Part shown: piece by piece, positions 1 to 12,264 of the stretch
How positions within the stretch are numbered: position 1 is the stretch's first letter
Layout: each line of letters starts with the position of its first letter
NCBI GenBank assembly: GCA_027422505.1
Contig: JAPQWV010000409.1
Span: forward strand, 248,001-312,000
Length of the DNA stretch: 64,000 nt
Direction: 5' to 3'
Origin: Craterostigma plantagineum
Taxonomy: Eukaryota > Streptophyta > Magnoliopsida > Lamiales > Linderniaceae
The notes under the pieces: model-generated
The model's input: only the letters and a program-made list of their open reading frames with translations
The model's database searches: none
What the model was told of the DNA's origin: nothing
Made by a program: the position numbers and the translations under genes

Positions 1-143
1 AGCACAAAAAAACGCTAATTGAATTTTCAACGTCGTTTCAATTTCAGAAAAACTAAAACGAAGTTCTCAAAGTCGCTCCAAATTATGGAACTCGGAGATT
101 CATAACTTGCCTTTTATTTCCCGGCAAATCGTCAATTCGACTT

Positions 144-1487
144 TCAAGAAGATCCATGACGACCGACAAGAACAGTTCGATAAAGAGCAGCCACATGCAT
201 GAAACATAAGAACATGATAAGGAGATCGTCAAGAAGACCAAATACACCCAGCAACCCTATCAAGGAAAAACTGCAAAGTTAAAACTAAAAATGCATGAAG
301 CAAAGTATATGAGCAGACATATATATAGAGCTTGAGAGTTACTTTCCGGGATGATATCAACGGGACTTATGACATATACGGCACTAACAATCACCTGTTT
401 ATTCAATTTAAAAGTCATGAGCTCATCGTATTAAGAGAAAAATATTATGAATTGCAGATGAGTAAAAAATGGGTGTAGCAAACTAACTGCCAAATAGATG
501 CGAGCCTTGATGATGAAAGGAAGTGATCTCTGAGGATCAGTTATATCACGTAGCAATCTCTTGAGAAGAAAGGGAAGGTCTTGCATTCTCTGAAACAAAG
601 AAGGATCGGCATCATAAAGGCAATATCTATCAAGGACTTTGAAAGGTAGGATGCATTCATCGCAAAACCATACATAGATTTATGTAGAGAAGGTTTATGC
701 AAATCAGAGCTCCGATTAAAAAAAATATTATATATCTTCAGCACATTGAAAAAATCACATGGAGCAATGATATATTTTACTGATAATAACCTGCATGAGA
801 CCGGTTGAGCGTTCACCATACATACGGTTATATCTTTCGATCCTCTGCAACGTCTCAGCGTCCTCAGCCATAAGCTCCGACCGCAGCGAAGCCTCACTTG
901 GAACCAACAAGGTGATCTCACGTCTACATAGCGGACACTTGCAGGGATGAAGAGCAGCTCCGTGATCCCAAACTTGCAATATGCAACCTCCTGAATTGAA
1001 CACACGCAATCGAAACCTTATATTTGAGCTAAGTATCAATCATTTTGACGGTTGATATGAAGCATACAAAGAAAAACCAGAAAATATATGTCTAAACGGA
1101 TACACTTCTCAGCCAATGCCAATGCAAAACATATGATTTTACTACGTCCTAAACCTAAATTCGAATACAACAACAAACCAGAAGCAATGTAGTTTTATAC
1201 AATCCCCTATGTCGGAAAACCATGCGAAATCCTAATTTTCAAGCCTACGAACGGATACAAGTACAACCCACATAAAACTGAAACAATGATGCAAAATTCG
1301 CTAGTCCATAAAGGCAAACGGGTCCCTGATTTGATGCCTAGAGGACTTCAATGGACATAGCACAACAGCGAGTGCACACGCAATAAGGAGACTTACCGCA
1401 AAACCAATGACTGCAATTTGCCTGACATGGAATGTGAAAGTTGGCGTGGCACACTGAACACACATCATTCTCGGGAGGTCTATCCAT
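144..1487 (-). CDS. RNF170-like RING E3 ubiquitin ligase (RING + DUF1232)
   Basis: Five exons read from the minus strand: 1487-1397, 990-791, 589-488, 394-343 and 256-144. They sum to 558 nt, giving 185 residues and a TGA stop, and phases match at every junction. The N-terminus has a C3HC4-type RING: CSVCHANF, then CQANCSHWFCG and CKCPLCRREI. The stretch RMQDLPFLLKRLLRD opens a DUF1232-like region, followed by two hydrophobic stretches (VIVSAVYVISPVDIIPE and a GLLDDLLIMFLCF-type segment) that should anchor the protein in a membrane. RNF170 proteins are ER ubiquitin ligases; substrates in plants are not known to me. The gene is divergent from the patellin gene and shares a promoter of about 590 bp with it. 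The family assignment is strong; the exact ortholog is not resolved. Confidence 0.88.
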
Positions 1488-2074
1488 TATCTCAAGCTAC
1501 GAATTGCAGATTCAGTATCTTCAGCTCCACAGCTACGATCAAGTCAAGATTTTGGGGAGTTTTACCTAAAAGCAAAGGTATATGCTAGAACTAGATAACA
1601 TTGATTAACAATATTAAATTTTTAAATAAATGTTCCTAGGCCCAATTGAGAAGCCCAATAAGAAATTATTAGGCTCCTTATTAGGCTCCATGAGAGAGAG
1701 AGATGATTTGGGCTTTAGTCATCTCAGTGGACCGTTGAAGACATTAATCTACCTGAGACGCTGACACGTGTCAAGCATCTTGAACTGGCTAATTATCGTA
1801 TTAAGACAAATTTAATATGAAGTGTGTTATGTCCTTTTCGCGAAGACCAAAACCTCGTTCAAGTGTATTCAAGAAACTGATAGAAAAAGATAGATACCCT
1901 CGCTTGCTTAGGTCATTGGGCATGGGCTCCATTTTCATTCCTTATCTCTTCTCTTTTGCACTCTGCTTTACTAACTAAAATCGCAGTTTAGTAAAATAAA
2001 ACAAGCTTTTCAATACTGAGCGAGCTACTTATTTTTCCTACTTCCTACTCACTCACTAACCAAAACATTAAAAC
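1488..2074. promoter_or_regulatory. Shared divergent promoter between RING E3 and patellin genes
   Basis: This 587-bp gap separates the two start codons. It contains a perfect 12-bp palindrome with an ACGT core at 1762-1773 (TGACACGTGTCA), the arrangement bound by plant bZIP and bHLH factors (G-box/ABRE type). Near 1640-1685 there are several GGCCCA/AGCCCA-type elements (site II-like), common in promoters of growth-related plant genes. No coding potential was seen. Function of these sites is inferred only from their sequence. Confidence 0.5.
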
Positions 2075-4160
2075 ATGTCGGAAGAAAACCTCCAAACAGA
2101 TCGAGCACCAGCCGCCGCCTCCGCCGCCCATCCGTCGCTCGCTGCGGAGGAGCGACCAGAGCCACCGTCGGAACCCAAACCCTCGCCGGAAGTTGAACTC
2201 GAAAAGGAGTCCGTTACTGAACCACCGCTAGCATCACTATCGCTTGAAGCTGAGAAGGGTCCAACTTCCGACCATGCCCCAGCGGTAGACGAAGAACACC
2301 TCAAGGAAGCCGTCACCGTCGTCGAAAAGGACGCGCCCCTTGAAGAACCACCGCAAGAGCCACCACTCGCGGATGAGCGCGTCACAGTCACCGCCGCCGC
2401 TGAAAAGGCGTCCCAGCCGCTCTCTGCTGCCTTAGCTATGTCCCAGGAACCTGAGGAAGTTGTGCCTGCCGAGCCCAAAAAGGACGAGCCTGAAAAAGGG
2501 GAAGAGCTTCAAAAGAAAAAGGCGCCGGAATCTTTTGCATCTTTCAAAGAGGAGAGCAACAAGCTCTCAGATCTAACGCAGTCTGAGCTCAAAGGGTTGC
2601 AAGAGTTTAAGGATTTAGTCCAAGAAGGTCTAAAGGATGGATCTTTGGCAATACTGCTGAAGAGGAAGTATCGATATGGGGTATTCCTCTGCTGAAAGAC
2701 GATAGGACCGATGTGATATTGCTCAAGTTCTTACGCGCCCGTGATTTCAAGGTAAAGGAGTCCTTCGCCATGCTCAAGAACACTCTGAAATGGAGGAAAG
2801 ACTTCAATGTTGATGAGCTTCTGAAGGAAGATTTGGGAGACGATCTCGATAAGGTTGTGTTTATGCACGGACACGATAAAGATGGGCACCCTGTGTGTTA
2901 CAATGTGTATGGTGAGTTTCAGAACAAGGAATTGTATGCAAGGACATTTACAGATGAAGAGAAGAGAGTGAGGTTTCTGAGGTGGAGGATTCAGTTCTTG
3001 GAGAAGAGTATAAGGAAGCTTGATTTCAACCCTGGTGGGGTTAATACCATATTTCAGATTAGTGATCTTAAGAACTCGCCTGGCCCAGGGAAGAGGGAGC
3101 TTAGGGTTGCAACTAGAGAGGCACTTCACATGTTGCAGGATAATTATCCCGAGTTTGTTGCGAAGCAGGTATAATTATGGGGAATGCTATTATGGGTTTT
3201 ACAAACATCATTACATTATTGAGGAATAACCTCGGAGATCTTGAAGAGTGTTAATAAACTTGATAAGGAGCATTTTCGTTTAATAAAAATCGAATCTTTT
3301 TCACATTCAGCCGTAAAAAAGCTTGCTTTTATGATGAAAATGGATCAGTCAGTAGTTCGATTAAGAAACCACTCCTGCAACTCGATTAGCTATCTTATTG
3401 AAGGTTCATATTGGTTGTTTACAACTAATCATGGTAATAGGTGTTTGTCAATGTTCCATGGTGGTATTTGGCTTTCTACACTATGATGAGCCCTTTTCTA
3501 ACACAACGGACTAAAAGCAAGTTCGTGTTTGCTAGCCCCGCAAGAACTGCTGAAACCCTTTTCAAGTAAGCATTGCTTGTATTTCTTGGTATGAATCAAC
3601 TCGGGCTTCTTTTTATCATCATTTTTCCATTCGATGAATGTTTTTATTGTACTACAGGTACATATCTCCTGAACAAGTACCTATTCAGTATGGTGGGCTA
3701 AGCGTGGATCACTGCGAATGCAACCCAGAGTTCACCGTAGATGATCCCGCCACAGAGATCATTGTGAAACCTTCAACTAAGCAAACTGTCGAAATCATCG
3801 TCAACGAGGTTCGTTCTAATCTGATCTGTAATTTGAATTCTTATCACAGCTGAAGACTTTCCTAATCTGTGGGTATAAGATTTTTTTTTTCTGATCGATG
3901 TGCAGAAGTGTACTCTTGTCTGGGAACTCCGAGTAGTGGGCTGGGAAGTGAGCTACGGTGCTGAGTACGTACCAAACGCAGAACGTGGATACACAATAAT
4001 CATACAAAAGGCAAAGAAGATGGCTCCATCTGACGAGCCAGTGGTTTCAGGTAGCTTCGATATCAACGAGCTCGGTAAGATATTACTCACCATAGACAAC
4101 CCTACGACCAAGAAGAAAAAGCTACTTTACCGTTTCAAGGTCGTCCCTTTAATGAATTGA
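2075..4160 (+). CDS. PATL: Patellin (SEC14-GOLD phosphoinositide-binding protein), one-base frame break
   Basis: Four exons: 2075-3168, 3441-3565, 3658-3808 and 3906-4160. The acidic, Ala/Pro/Glu-rich N-terminus is followed by a CRAL-TRIO-N/SEC14 lipid-binding domain (LLKFLRARDFKVKESFAMLK, then HPVCYNVYGEFQNKELY and NVPWWYLAFYT across the first junction) and a C-terminal GOLD domain ending YRFKVVPLMN. Patellins bind phosphoinositides and act in membrane trafficking at the cell plate and plasma membrane. The frame starting at 2075 fails near 2646-2650. The run TCTTTGGC is one T short of what is needed to join DGS to FGNTAEEEVSIWGIPLL. As written, the first frame stops about 15 codons later at 2693-2695. 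Everything downstream is intact with good splice sites, so either this is an assembly indel or the allele is broken. Confidence 0.9.
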
Positions 4161-6991
4161 AGCGTTGAGAGTCGATACATCGGAAGTTTAGGCACAGTGT
4201 TTTTTTGCATGTGAGTTCATCGTCTTTGTTTCAGGTTTTTGTGCGTGTGTTTTGTGGTACATTTGTACTGTGTTTTTCAGCTTTCTTTGGTTTTCTAGAC
4301 TCTGAATTTTGTGTTTTAAGAGCTATGGTTTCGTGAAATTCTCCTCAATGGTGCATCATGGCATTTGATTACATGGTTTATTTTTCATTTATGTGGCCAA
4401 AACATTGGATTTATTGCATTAAGGGGACAAGGTTTTTGTACGATGCATCGACCAAATGGGGCATTATATAAATTTGTCAGCACCGCAGAACATGGTTTTG
4501 CCTCCTTATGTTGTTCGAAAGCTCTGTCCTTAACCCTACGCTGTGACTGAGAACAGAGACAACATAAACAATCTCAATCTTTTTTTTTTTCTGAGGACAG
4601 GACAACATTCATTTTCTTGATTAGTGGTGTAGTGATAGTCGTATCTGCGTAAAACTGTCTTAAATATGTTGTCTTGTCTTCGCTGGAGAGTTTTGAGTAC
4701 ACAATCATGAATCATGGAAGCAACTCAAGACAACAACAGAGCATAGAAGGAACACCTAACTAACCTTTTACCATAATTTCAGGAAAGTTGGCAAAGATTC
4801 CTCTTGATCTGACCAGTTGTTGATATAAATAATGAGTCATAAGAATTAAGAGAGAAAATACCAACTTTGTTGAAGAATCCGAGGTGGTCTGTTTAGCTCA
4901 TGTGAGGCAGGCAGCAAATGTCGTCGAACAAGAACATTTCAAAATTATAAAGATATAATCATTCTACTATTGTTCGTCAGCTTAATCATGACCACTTTTA
5001 ACGTTGCTAGATAACAACACTGCTTGAAGCTATCATCATCACAGCACAGCATTTTACTGGTGGGGACTTTTCCTGAGATTTTATATATTTCTGAACCATC
5101 AAGTGCAACTTGATCCTGCCTGATTATCAATGATGAAGACATGTTTGCTTGATAAAGTGAAGAATGTGAAGAATCTCAAGCTTTTCTCAACTGTTCAATT
5201 CGTGGACTATAAAACATGTTTATGTAATAATTCAAGAGAAGGCCTGTACTTAATTTACACGGTGATTGATAGGATGGATAGATACAGAGATGGGTTAATA
5301 AATATTATTAATTAACTAATTAGTTATATATAAGGCCTGTTGGTGAAATTATAGCCCAACTCACGTTACTGTTCAGCCCATTATTCTCTAATCCGACGAA
5401 TGAGTTCAATTATCTTGCTGAAGCATATCCCATTCCAAGATCATCATCATCATCATATTCCCTTTAGGTTTTCTTCCCCCTCCTAACAAGATTAAAGCTT
5501 TTCATCTAAGAGGTAAAACCGTGCATAAAAGATAGTCTCTTGCGATGCTTTTACATGTTTTGTAGTTTGAAGAATAGATTTAAATAGAATAATGTCTATT
5601 GTCTGATCTCTCCGTTTGTGGGATAATCAATAATGGGCAATTTGCACAAGTAGTATGTGTTTGTATTCTATTGATTTTCTTCTATGCAGCACGTGTGAAT
5701 GAATAGCTGAGGAAAGACTTTTGCTATTCTTGTGATTGATGAAGACATATTGTTTAGGTCAGATTCCTAACTTTGAGCATTAGTTGTGATCATAATAGAT
5801 TAAGGCAAAGCCTGCAAGATTTATAGTGGTCTCTTTATTATCACAAATACAATGGTCTTTCTTTATTACTGTAGATGAGATGAGCTCACTCACTTCTGTT
5901 TATAGTTCTAACATACAAACGATTCCCCATGATTTGACTTTTATTCGGAAGCTAAGATTTATACAGAATCCAATCCCATCACGTAAGCAAAGAAAGAAGG
6001 AAGTCAGTCACCCACACAAACAAACAAAGACCATAAGATTGTCATCTTCCTCTTATTATATAGCAGAAAAAAGGGACAAGCCACGCCTTGTGTAAACTAT
6101 AAACTATTGCCATTGCTGACATTTAAGATAGTGATCCCAAAGTTAGGAATCTGACCTCATTATCTTTCATGGACCCTACGAAAGATGTCACTGTCCACCT
6201 CAGTTGTGTTTGGGTGTTTTTTTTTTTTTTTTTCCAAAAGTAAATGTGTTTTTTGTGTCAGTTGCAGAAGCGAAAGCATTCAATGGTCCCACCTCACATA
6301 CTATGTCGCTTTGATTCTGACGCACACAGCACAGAAACACATAATCTAGACGCAAAAAAATATGCTTGCTGTCATCGGCTGGCCATACTTTTCTTTTCTA
6401 TCCACACCACACCAACCAAAAAACACAGTTGCCCAGCACGGTCTCTGCATAGAAATTAGAATAGATAGCCCTTTTCTCTTTTTTTCCCTATTCCTCTGTC
6501 TTTCTGAAGTAAAGATCTGGTTTTTATCCTCTTTTTGGTTGCAGTGGTTTTTGAGCTGTTACGAGCTTTGAAGGGTGGGACTTTCTTTTTGGTCTTCTTT
6601 TTACTGGTTTTATGTTATTTCTAATGAGGGAATGAAAAAGCTGTGGTCTTTTACAGTGAGAACCGTTTTTTGCTTGTTTCGAGGTTCAAGTGAATTGACT
6701 TCTCTGTGTGTTTGCTTCTGCCTTTTCCACCTGGGTTTTGTTCTCTGAAACGAATCGCTAGGCTTTTCAAGATCTGTAGAATCTTGTGGTTTTAATCGTC
6801 TTGTCAGATCTGCTCTGTGACGCTACGATCATCATCTTTAAAGTGATATTTCTGGTTAAAGCTTCTTCTTGCTGACGTACAACCGTTGTTTATGGTGCAG
6901 AAATTGAACTTCACAAAGTCTGTAAGAAGAAAAGGATGAACTAAGGGAAGCTTAGCGATTATTCTCTAGTTCGATTACGAGCCTGCAAATC
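4161..6991. other. Intergenic: PATL 3' region and long leader of the DLN gene
   Basis: This 2.8-kb stretch has no gene I can support. It holds the PATL 3' UTR, AT-rich spacer, a T-run at 6216-6233 and a probable leader before the 6992 start. Around 6500-6990 a pyrimidine-rich stretch ending in TTATGGTGCAG (6890-6900) looks like a 3' splice site, so a 5' UTR intron is likely. A 20-bp inverted repeat lies inside and is listed separately. Confidence 0.4.
5756..6157. repeat. Perfect 20-bp inverted repeat pair flanking about 360 bp
   Basis: AGGTCAGATTCCTAACTTTG at 5756-5775 is exactly the reverse complement of 6138-6157. No clear target-site duplication was found outside the arms. The pair could be termini of a degenerate small inverted-repeat element or a foldback. 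Confidence 0.6.
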
Positions 6992-8935
6992 ATGGGGGAG
7001 AAGATGGTTCAACATAAGAATGAGAGCAGTGAAGCCAATCTATCCCATTCCCATCAAAGCAAATCAACTATATCTCATTGTGAATCAGAGTCCAAGGGCA
7101 AGAGAAATGGACTGTCTTTGGGCTGCGAGGCAAATTTGAAGCGCCGTGAAACTGCTGATAATATCGACGGTGTTGCTACTAATTCAGCGAATAAAGGTAT
7201 CCTTTCGAACCCCACAAGGGCAAACTGCTTGAATTACGGTGAAAATGACATGAATTGTTGGAGAAACGTCTCTCAACAACATGGTGGGACAGAATCATCG
7301 TGTTCCAACTCTTTGCTGTCGAACCATAGCCGTCAAGAAACTGGCAAAGAGGCTTACTCGTTTCGCAACAGTGGTCTTACAGTGGATAGTTCGAATTCTG
7401 AATCCGTGGAAGGAAGATCTGAAGAGCCAGCGTTAGTCAGTTCAGAATCAGATGCCTTGGCCCATGTTGTCGATAATGCAGTGAGAAATGCAATGAAGGT
7501 TTCTGTTTCGTACAGAAACGAGGAAAATGGAGACTTGGAACAGGCCAACACTACTGGAAAAAGAGCAGTTTGCTCCAATGATGATGATTCAGACAGTTTA
7601 AACCCCAGAAATAAAGCTAGGGAGGACAGAGATTCTCCAAATGAACCTGATAAATCCTCCTCTTTTCTTTCTGAGGAAAGAATTATCGATCCTCAAAGTA
7701 CAAGGGGATGCAATGAAATCTTGGCTGTGCAAGGGAATGTAATAGAAGTTGGAACTGCTGCTTTGGACTGTGAATATACAGGGAATGAGTCTTCAGGGCC
7801 CTTGATGGTACACTCCGATAAAGTTGCTGTATTTGACCTCAACAAAGACTTGAATGCTGATGAAATGGATGATTATGTCGACGGGCAAGATGAGACAATA
7901 CCTTCTCCCAAAGTTATACGTGTGGTAGCAAAAGCTGGGATACCTAGTGCCTCGCCTATGAGCCCATTGAGATTCGAAGGTAGGATGGGTTGGAGTGGCT
8001 CAGCCAAAACCAGCGCTTTTCGTAACGTTGCTCCCTCCAAGTCTACGACGGATCAAAACAACTGTTCCTCCACGTTCAAGAGTCCAAAACGCCAGGAATC
8101 TTTCTCGGGAATTGATCTCAACGTTGCTGCTGTTGAAGAAGCTCACGAAGATAATGATGATGATGATGATGCAAGACTAAACAAAAGGCCTAAGATCGAC
8201 CTCAACTTTTCCCTCTGTGACCCTGAAGAAGATGGCCTTGTTCAACCTTCAGCTCAGCCTAGAGAGGATGATTCCCTGTTGGTCGATTTGAATGTCAACG
8301 CATCGACCGAAGACAAATCCATTCCTATGCTATCCCAAGTTCGTCGTCAACCTTTTGGAAATCAGATGGGTCAAAGAAAAGAGGAACTTAAGTATGCATG
8401 CGACAGTTATTGGGGGGATGGCCTGAGGACAATGCAGCAGCAATTCGTTGGTAATAGTGCTCACGGCCAGCAATATCTAGTGGCTGGTGCTCCACCGTAT
8501 GTTTTCCAACCAATACAATCGGTGCAGCGATCGTCTCATTTGCAGCCAATGTTACCTTTCGCAGTAAATGCCTTGCCCCCTCAGAACTATATCTCCACCG
8601 TTCCGTCTCAGTTTGGTCCTAGCAACGTTAGACCTTCTCCTGGAACCATACCTTATGTGAGGTTTCCTCAAGAACAAGGCTTCTCTCCTCAGATGTTGTA
8701 CCCTGGAAATGTTCAACAGTCCCTCATGGCACCGCCCCGTCTTCTTAATGCTGATGTCAAAGGTAATGAGAACTTGGCTGATGGAAGCAGAAAGATCGAG
8801 GCTGGGCCACCTATTTTTCTCGGTGAAGCTTACCACGTAGCTGATCATGGAGCTTGGTATGGGACACCTGTGAGAAGGAAGGAATCCATGGGAGGATCAA
8901 GTTATCAGCAGCGTGGTAGTGGGCAGTCGAGGTGA
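6992..8935 (+). CDS. Multi-DLN (EAR motif) nuclear protein, TFIIS/SUO-tail-like
   Basis: One uninterrupted exon encodes 647 residues. The N-terminal half is Ser/Asn-rich and low in complexity. Four DLN motifs follow: FDLNKDLN near residue 281, GIDLNVAA near 372, KIDLNFSL near 401 and LVDLNVN near 430. DLN motifs of this kind are EAR-type signals that recruit TOPLESS corepressors. The segment IPSASPMSPLRFEGRMGWSG, followed by SAKTSAF, resembles a conserved block in the tails of plant TFIIS/BAH proteins such as SUO, but the BAH and TFIIS domains themselves are absent. A KRPKIDLN patch may act in nuclear import. The C-terminus is rich in Gln, Pro and aromatic residues. I infer a transcriptional co-regulator; the partner and target genes are unknown. 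The start is the first in-frame ATG after the likely leader intron. Confidence 0.7.
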   Translation: MGEKMVQHKNESSEANLSHSHQSKSTISHCESESKGKRNGLSLGCEANLKRRETADNIDGVATNSANKGILSNPTRANCLNYGENDMNCWRNVSQQHGGTESSCSNSLLSNHSRQETGKEAYSFRNSGLTVDSSNSESVEGRSEEPALVSSESDALAHVVDNAVRNAMKVSVSYRNEENGDLEQANTTGKRAVCSNDDDSDSLNPRNKAREDRDSPNEPDKSSSFLSEERIIDPQSTRGCNEILAVQGNVIEVGTAALDCEYTGNESSGPLMVHSDKVAVFDLNKDLNADEMDDYVDGQDETIPSPKVIRVVAKAGIPSASPMSPLRFEGRMGWSGSAKTSAFRNVAPSKSTTDQNNCSSTFKSPKRQESFSGIDLNVAAVEEAHEDNDDDDDARLNKRPKIDLNFSLCDPEEDGLVQPSAQPREDDSLLVDLNVNASTEDKSIPMLSQVRRQPFGNQMGQRKEELKYACDSYWGDGLRTMQQQFVGNSAHGQQYLVAGAPPYVFQPIQSVQRSSHLQPMLPFAVNALPPQNYISTVPSQFGPSNVRPSPGTIPYVRFPQEQGFSPQMLYPGNVQQSLMAPPRLLNADVKGNENLADGSRKIEAGPPIFLGEAYHVADHGAWYGTPVRRKESMGGSSYQQRGSGQSR

Positions 8936-9290
8936 AGACAATGATGGGCTAGGCTTTAACCGATCTTTTGTCTAGAATCTAGATTTTGTTTCTTGATGCT
9001 AGTTGAAGTTTTCTTGAAGTCTGAGGGAGAATGATTTTAGCTTTGGTTTCTGAGCAGTCCCTGAACTTTTTCATGGATCGATCGTCGACTGAATCTTTTC
9101 GACATGCCTAAGTTTGTCCCCTTTCTAAGTATTTTGCTTTGCACATCCCATTCTAAGAAAACTTCAGTGAAAAAACAAGAAAAATCTCGTTACAAACAAC
9201 ATACAGTAGTACCATTTTTTTTTTTACCAAAATCCAAGACAAAGCACAAGTCAGCTGTCAACTGAGCAGTGAATAATCTGCTCGGAAGCA
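8936..9290. other. Convergent 3' intergenic region
   Basis: 355 bp between the ends of the DLN gene and the tRNA methylthiotransferase gene. It should hold both 3' UTRs; nothing else is seen except a T-run near 9218-9226. Confidence 0.4.
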
Positions 9291-12264
9291 TTAAATCAAG
9301 AAACTAAACACTGCAATTATCGTGAACAAACTCAAGATGATCCCACCGATGAGAAGATTATCGACAATAAACCAATCAAGCAGGCGACCCGATTTCTCTT
9401 TATGTTCATCGCATCCCTGCATGGTTCCACTTTCTGTCTTAAGGTTCTTAATATTTCGCCTTCGAAGCAACCACCCCAGTACGTATTGGTTTCTCTGATG
9501 AAATGGCGTCTGATCCTCTTTTGTAATAGAAAGTTTTTTCTCGCCACAACTGCTTGACATTCCACAGGCACAAGTCTCTGACTCCTTCGAGCAACAGTTT
9601 TCATTTGAATTCGAACACGTCGACTCTTTTTCTTCAACAACATTGTTGAAGGAGCTAACATTTTCATTGAGGATCTCAATCACATCGCCAAAGACAGACC
9701 ATCGTCCAACAGATGTTATCTTTACCATAGCTGAAGAACCCAACAAGCTTTCTGGGCCAGAAACAAGAACCTGGATATATCCCTTCGTATGACCCACCTA
9801 AGATCAAATGAAAGATTGATGCAACGAAATCCCAAGAAAATGGCAATTGCCTAATGAACAGAAGCAGTGTTAAGTCTTACCAAGTGAATTCCATCGGTGG
9901 CAATATCAGTGATCCAAATTCTTTCTACTTTGCCTTCAATCCCTATATAAGGCGTAAATGACTCAAATATGGTAGTCAACTCACGACTGCGTTTCTTCAC
10001 AACATTGCTAGGTACCTTCTTCATTCTTGCTGCCGGTGTACCTATTTAATACAGATAATTTGAGTTAAGAGAAGGGAGATTTTGACTCATTAATGGTCTC
10101 TAGAGAAACATCACATGTTCTATATTTGAATTTTCATGTGCGAGAAAAGCCAACAGATTAGAACTATACCAGGCCGTGGATAAAACTGGGATATGTGAAC
10201 TTGAGGAAACTTGTACTCCTTGATTAGATTGATAGTTTGTTCAAAATCTTCGTCGGTTTCTCCTGAGGTGTACAAAAGCACTGTTCAGATAAATGACATA
10301 GGTTTCTTGGAACCAATACAAGAAATAGAGAGGACAATTAACTTCATCGCTAACTTAATGAAATATGTGAGAGCATATTAAAAGAGAGAGGACAAATGAA
10401 GAAATTAATCTGAAAAATACCAGGAAAACCACATATAATATCTGTGGCTATCTGCATTCCAGGAACCATTTCCATTAGCGTGTCAACCACAGTCCTAAAC
10501 TCACTGACAGTGTATTCCCTGTTCATTGCCTGAATTCCAATATTGAAGATGTTACAAAATCATATAGTTGATGAACATGCGAAGAAATTCCTTGCAAACA
10601 AATTGAACAAAAGACGCGTCAAATACTCACACTTAAAATATTATCACTCCCCGACTGAACAGGTACGTGAAGAAAAGAATAGACACATGGGTGACTCAAA
10701 ACTTCGGCTATCTCTTTCAAGTGCTCCAAAATATAAGGAGGATTAGTCATTCCAATACGAAGCATTGTGCTTCCATCAGCGGGAAGCTCATTAACTAAAG
10801 AATTTAACAAGATTGGAAGATTAACCCCAATATCTCGACCTGCAAAATACCCATATCCGTATATTATGAGCTGAAATACAGCATTCATGGAAATAAAGAG
10901 CCAACAAAATCATGTCCAATATCTATTCACTGAAACAGAATCGGTAATGCTCCATACCATATGCGCCGGTGTCTTCGCTGCTTAACCATATCTCCTTAAC
11001 TCCATCGGCAACAACGGTTCTTACACGACCAGCCTACAACGTCATAATTCCCATTTTTCTTCCAACAAATGCTGATTGATGTGATAACTTTCAAAAAGAC
11101 CTAATAAACTTACAAGGCTGTCAACTGTATAACTTCCCAGATGACCACGAGCATGCTTGGTCTTGCAATACGTACAAGCGCCCAAACAACCTACATTAAT
11201 GGGAAGAATCTCAACAAACTTGTTCTTCCTCACCTGATGAAAGGCATTTAATAAAGTAATTTAACAAGAATTCCGTTCAACGTGGAGACTAATGAAGCAA
11301 TAAATGGATAATTAGGACGAAACTGAAAAGGTGTGATTTTTTGCACCTTTGGAAGGTCGAGTGCTGGTAGTGTTTTCCGAGTCAAAAGCCTCACTTCATG
11401 ACCCTTCAAAGTCTCTTCAACGACTTCGACCACACGATCGATTTGCTGAACTCCAACTATACTAACTCCTTCGAGTTCTTTCAGATCACGACTTCCTTGA
11501 GGGACACAACCAGCAACTACAAGTGGCTTTTTGGAATTTCTACATCTCGTGATAAGGGTTTCCATGGCAGACTGACTGGGTGATTTAACCGTACATCTGC
11601 AAAATGAATCGACATACTTACCCCACAATCTAACCAAAGTTATGGTTGTAAACCTGCGTTACAGTAACTATCGACACACATACGGAAGTTGGGAACTTAC
11701 GTGTTTATCAGCCACAGGTCAGCTTCGTCCTGATTTTCGGTTAAATGATATCCAAATGAAGTTAGCTGCCCCGCCATATATTCACTATCACTCTGGTAAT
11801 TCAAAGATGAAAATTGCAGTTTTATTAAGACGAGAAACTAAACTGACAAAATACTTCCCAGATATGAATGAAGCCTTAAGCTAAAGTCTTTCATCTGCAT
11901 TCATTGATTTGTATGAAACCCACATTATTTTACTAAATAAACCGTTTTTAAAAATATAACCTGATTATGCGAGCACCCGAAAGTCTTCATGAAAATCGTC
12001 TACAAAAGTTACAGACCAGTTCAAAATAAATATTTCCAGGGAAAAAAAGCTTTGTAAAGCACACAAAGTATAACATCGATTCCTCGAAATTACCTGTGTG
12101 CCAGGTATTTTAACGGTACTATTGCTCTTGACAGAGTCCTGCAAAACATTGCTTTCCTTATTTTTAATACGCTTCGGATTAATTCCGATCGAGGAAGCTA
12201 CCGGAAGAGGGCGGAACCCCGCCGGAGCTCCGCCGCCGTCTAACAAATCCTCAATGTCTTCCAT
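9291..12264 (-). CDS. CDKAL1-like: Threonylcarbamoyladenosine tRNA methylthiotransferase (CDKAL1/MtaB type)
   Basis: Eleven exons: 12264-12094, 11999-11961, 11792-11701, 11596-11347, 11233-11114, 11033-10958, 10839-10631, 10529-10421, 10262-10170, 10041-9881 and 9797-9291. They sum to 1,827 nt (608 residues) with every phase matching. The N-terminal UPF0004 domain holds [17 protein letters not shown] and NTCTVKSPS. The radical-SAM cluster motif CxxxCxxC is in [18 protein letters not shown], and the TRAM domain lies near the C-terminus. These enzymes add a methylthio group to t6A37 of tRNAs that read ANN codons. The final 25 residues are a hydrophobic anchor ([20 protein letters not shown]), as in eukaryotic CDKAL1, which implies an ER tail anchor. 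A Cys-rich insert ([20 protein letters not shown]) precedes it. The length fits plant homologs. Confidence 0.93.
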
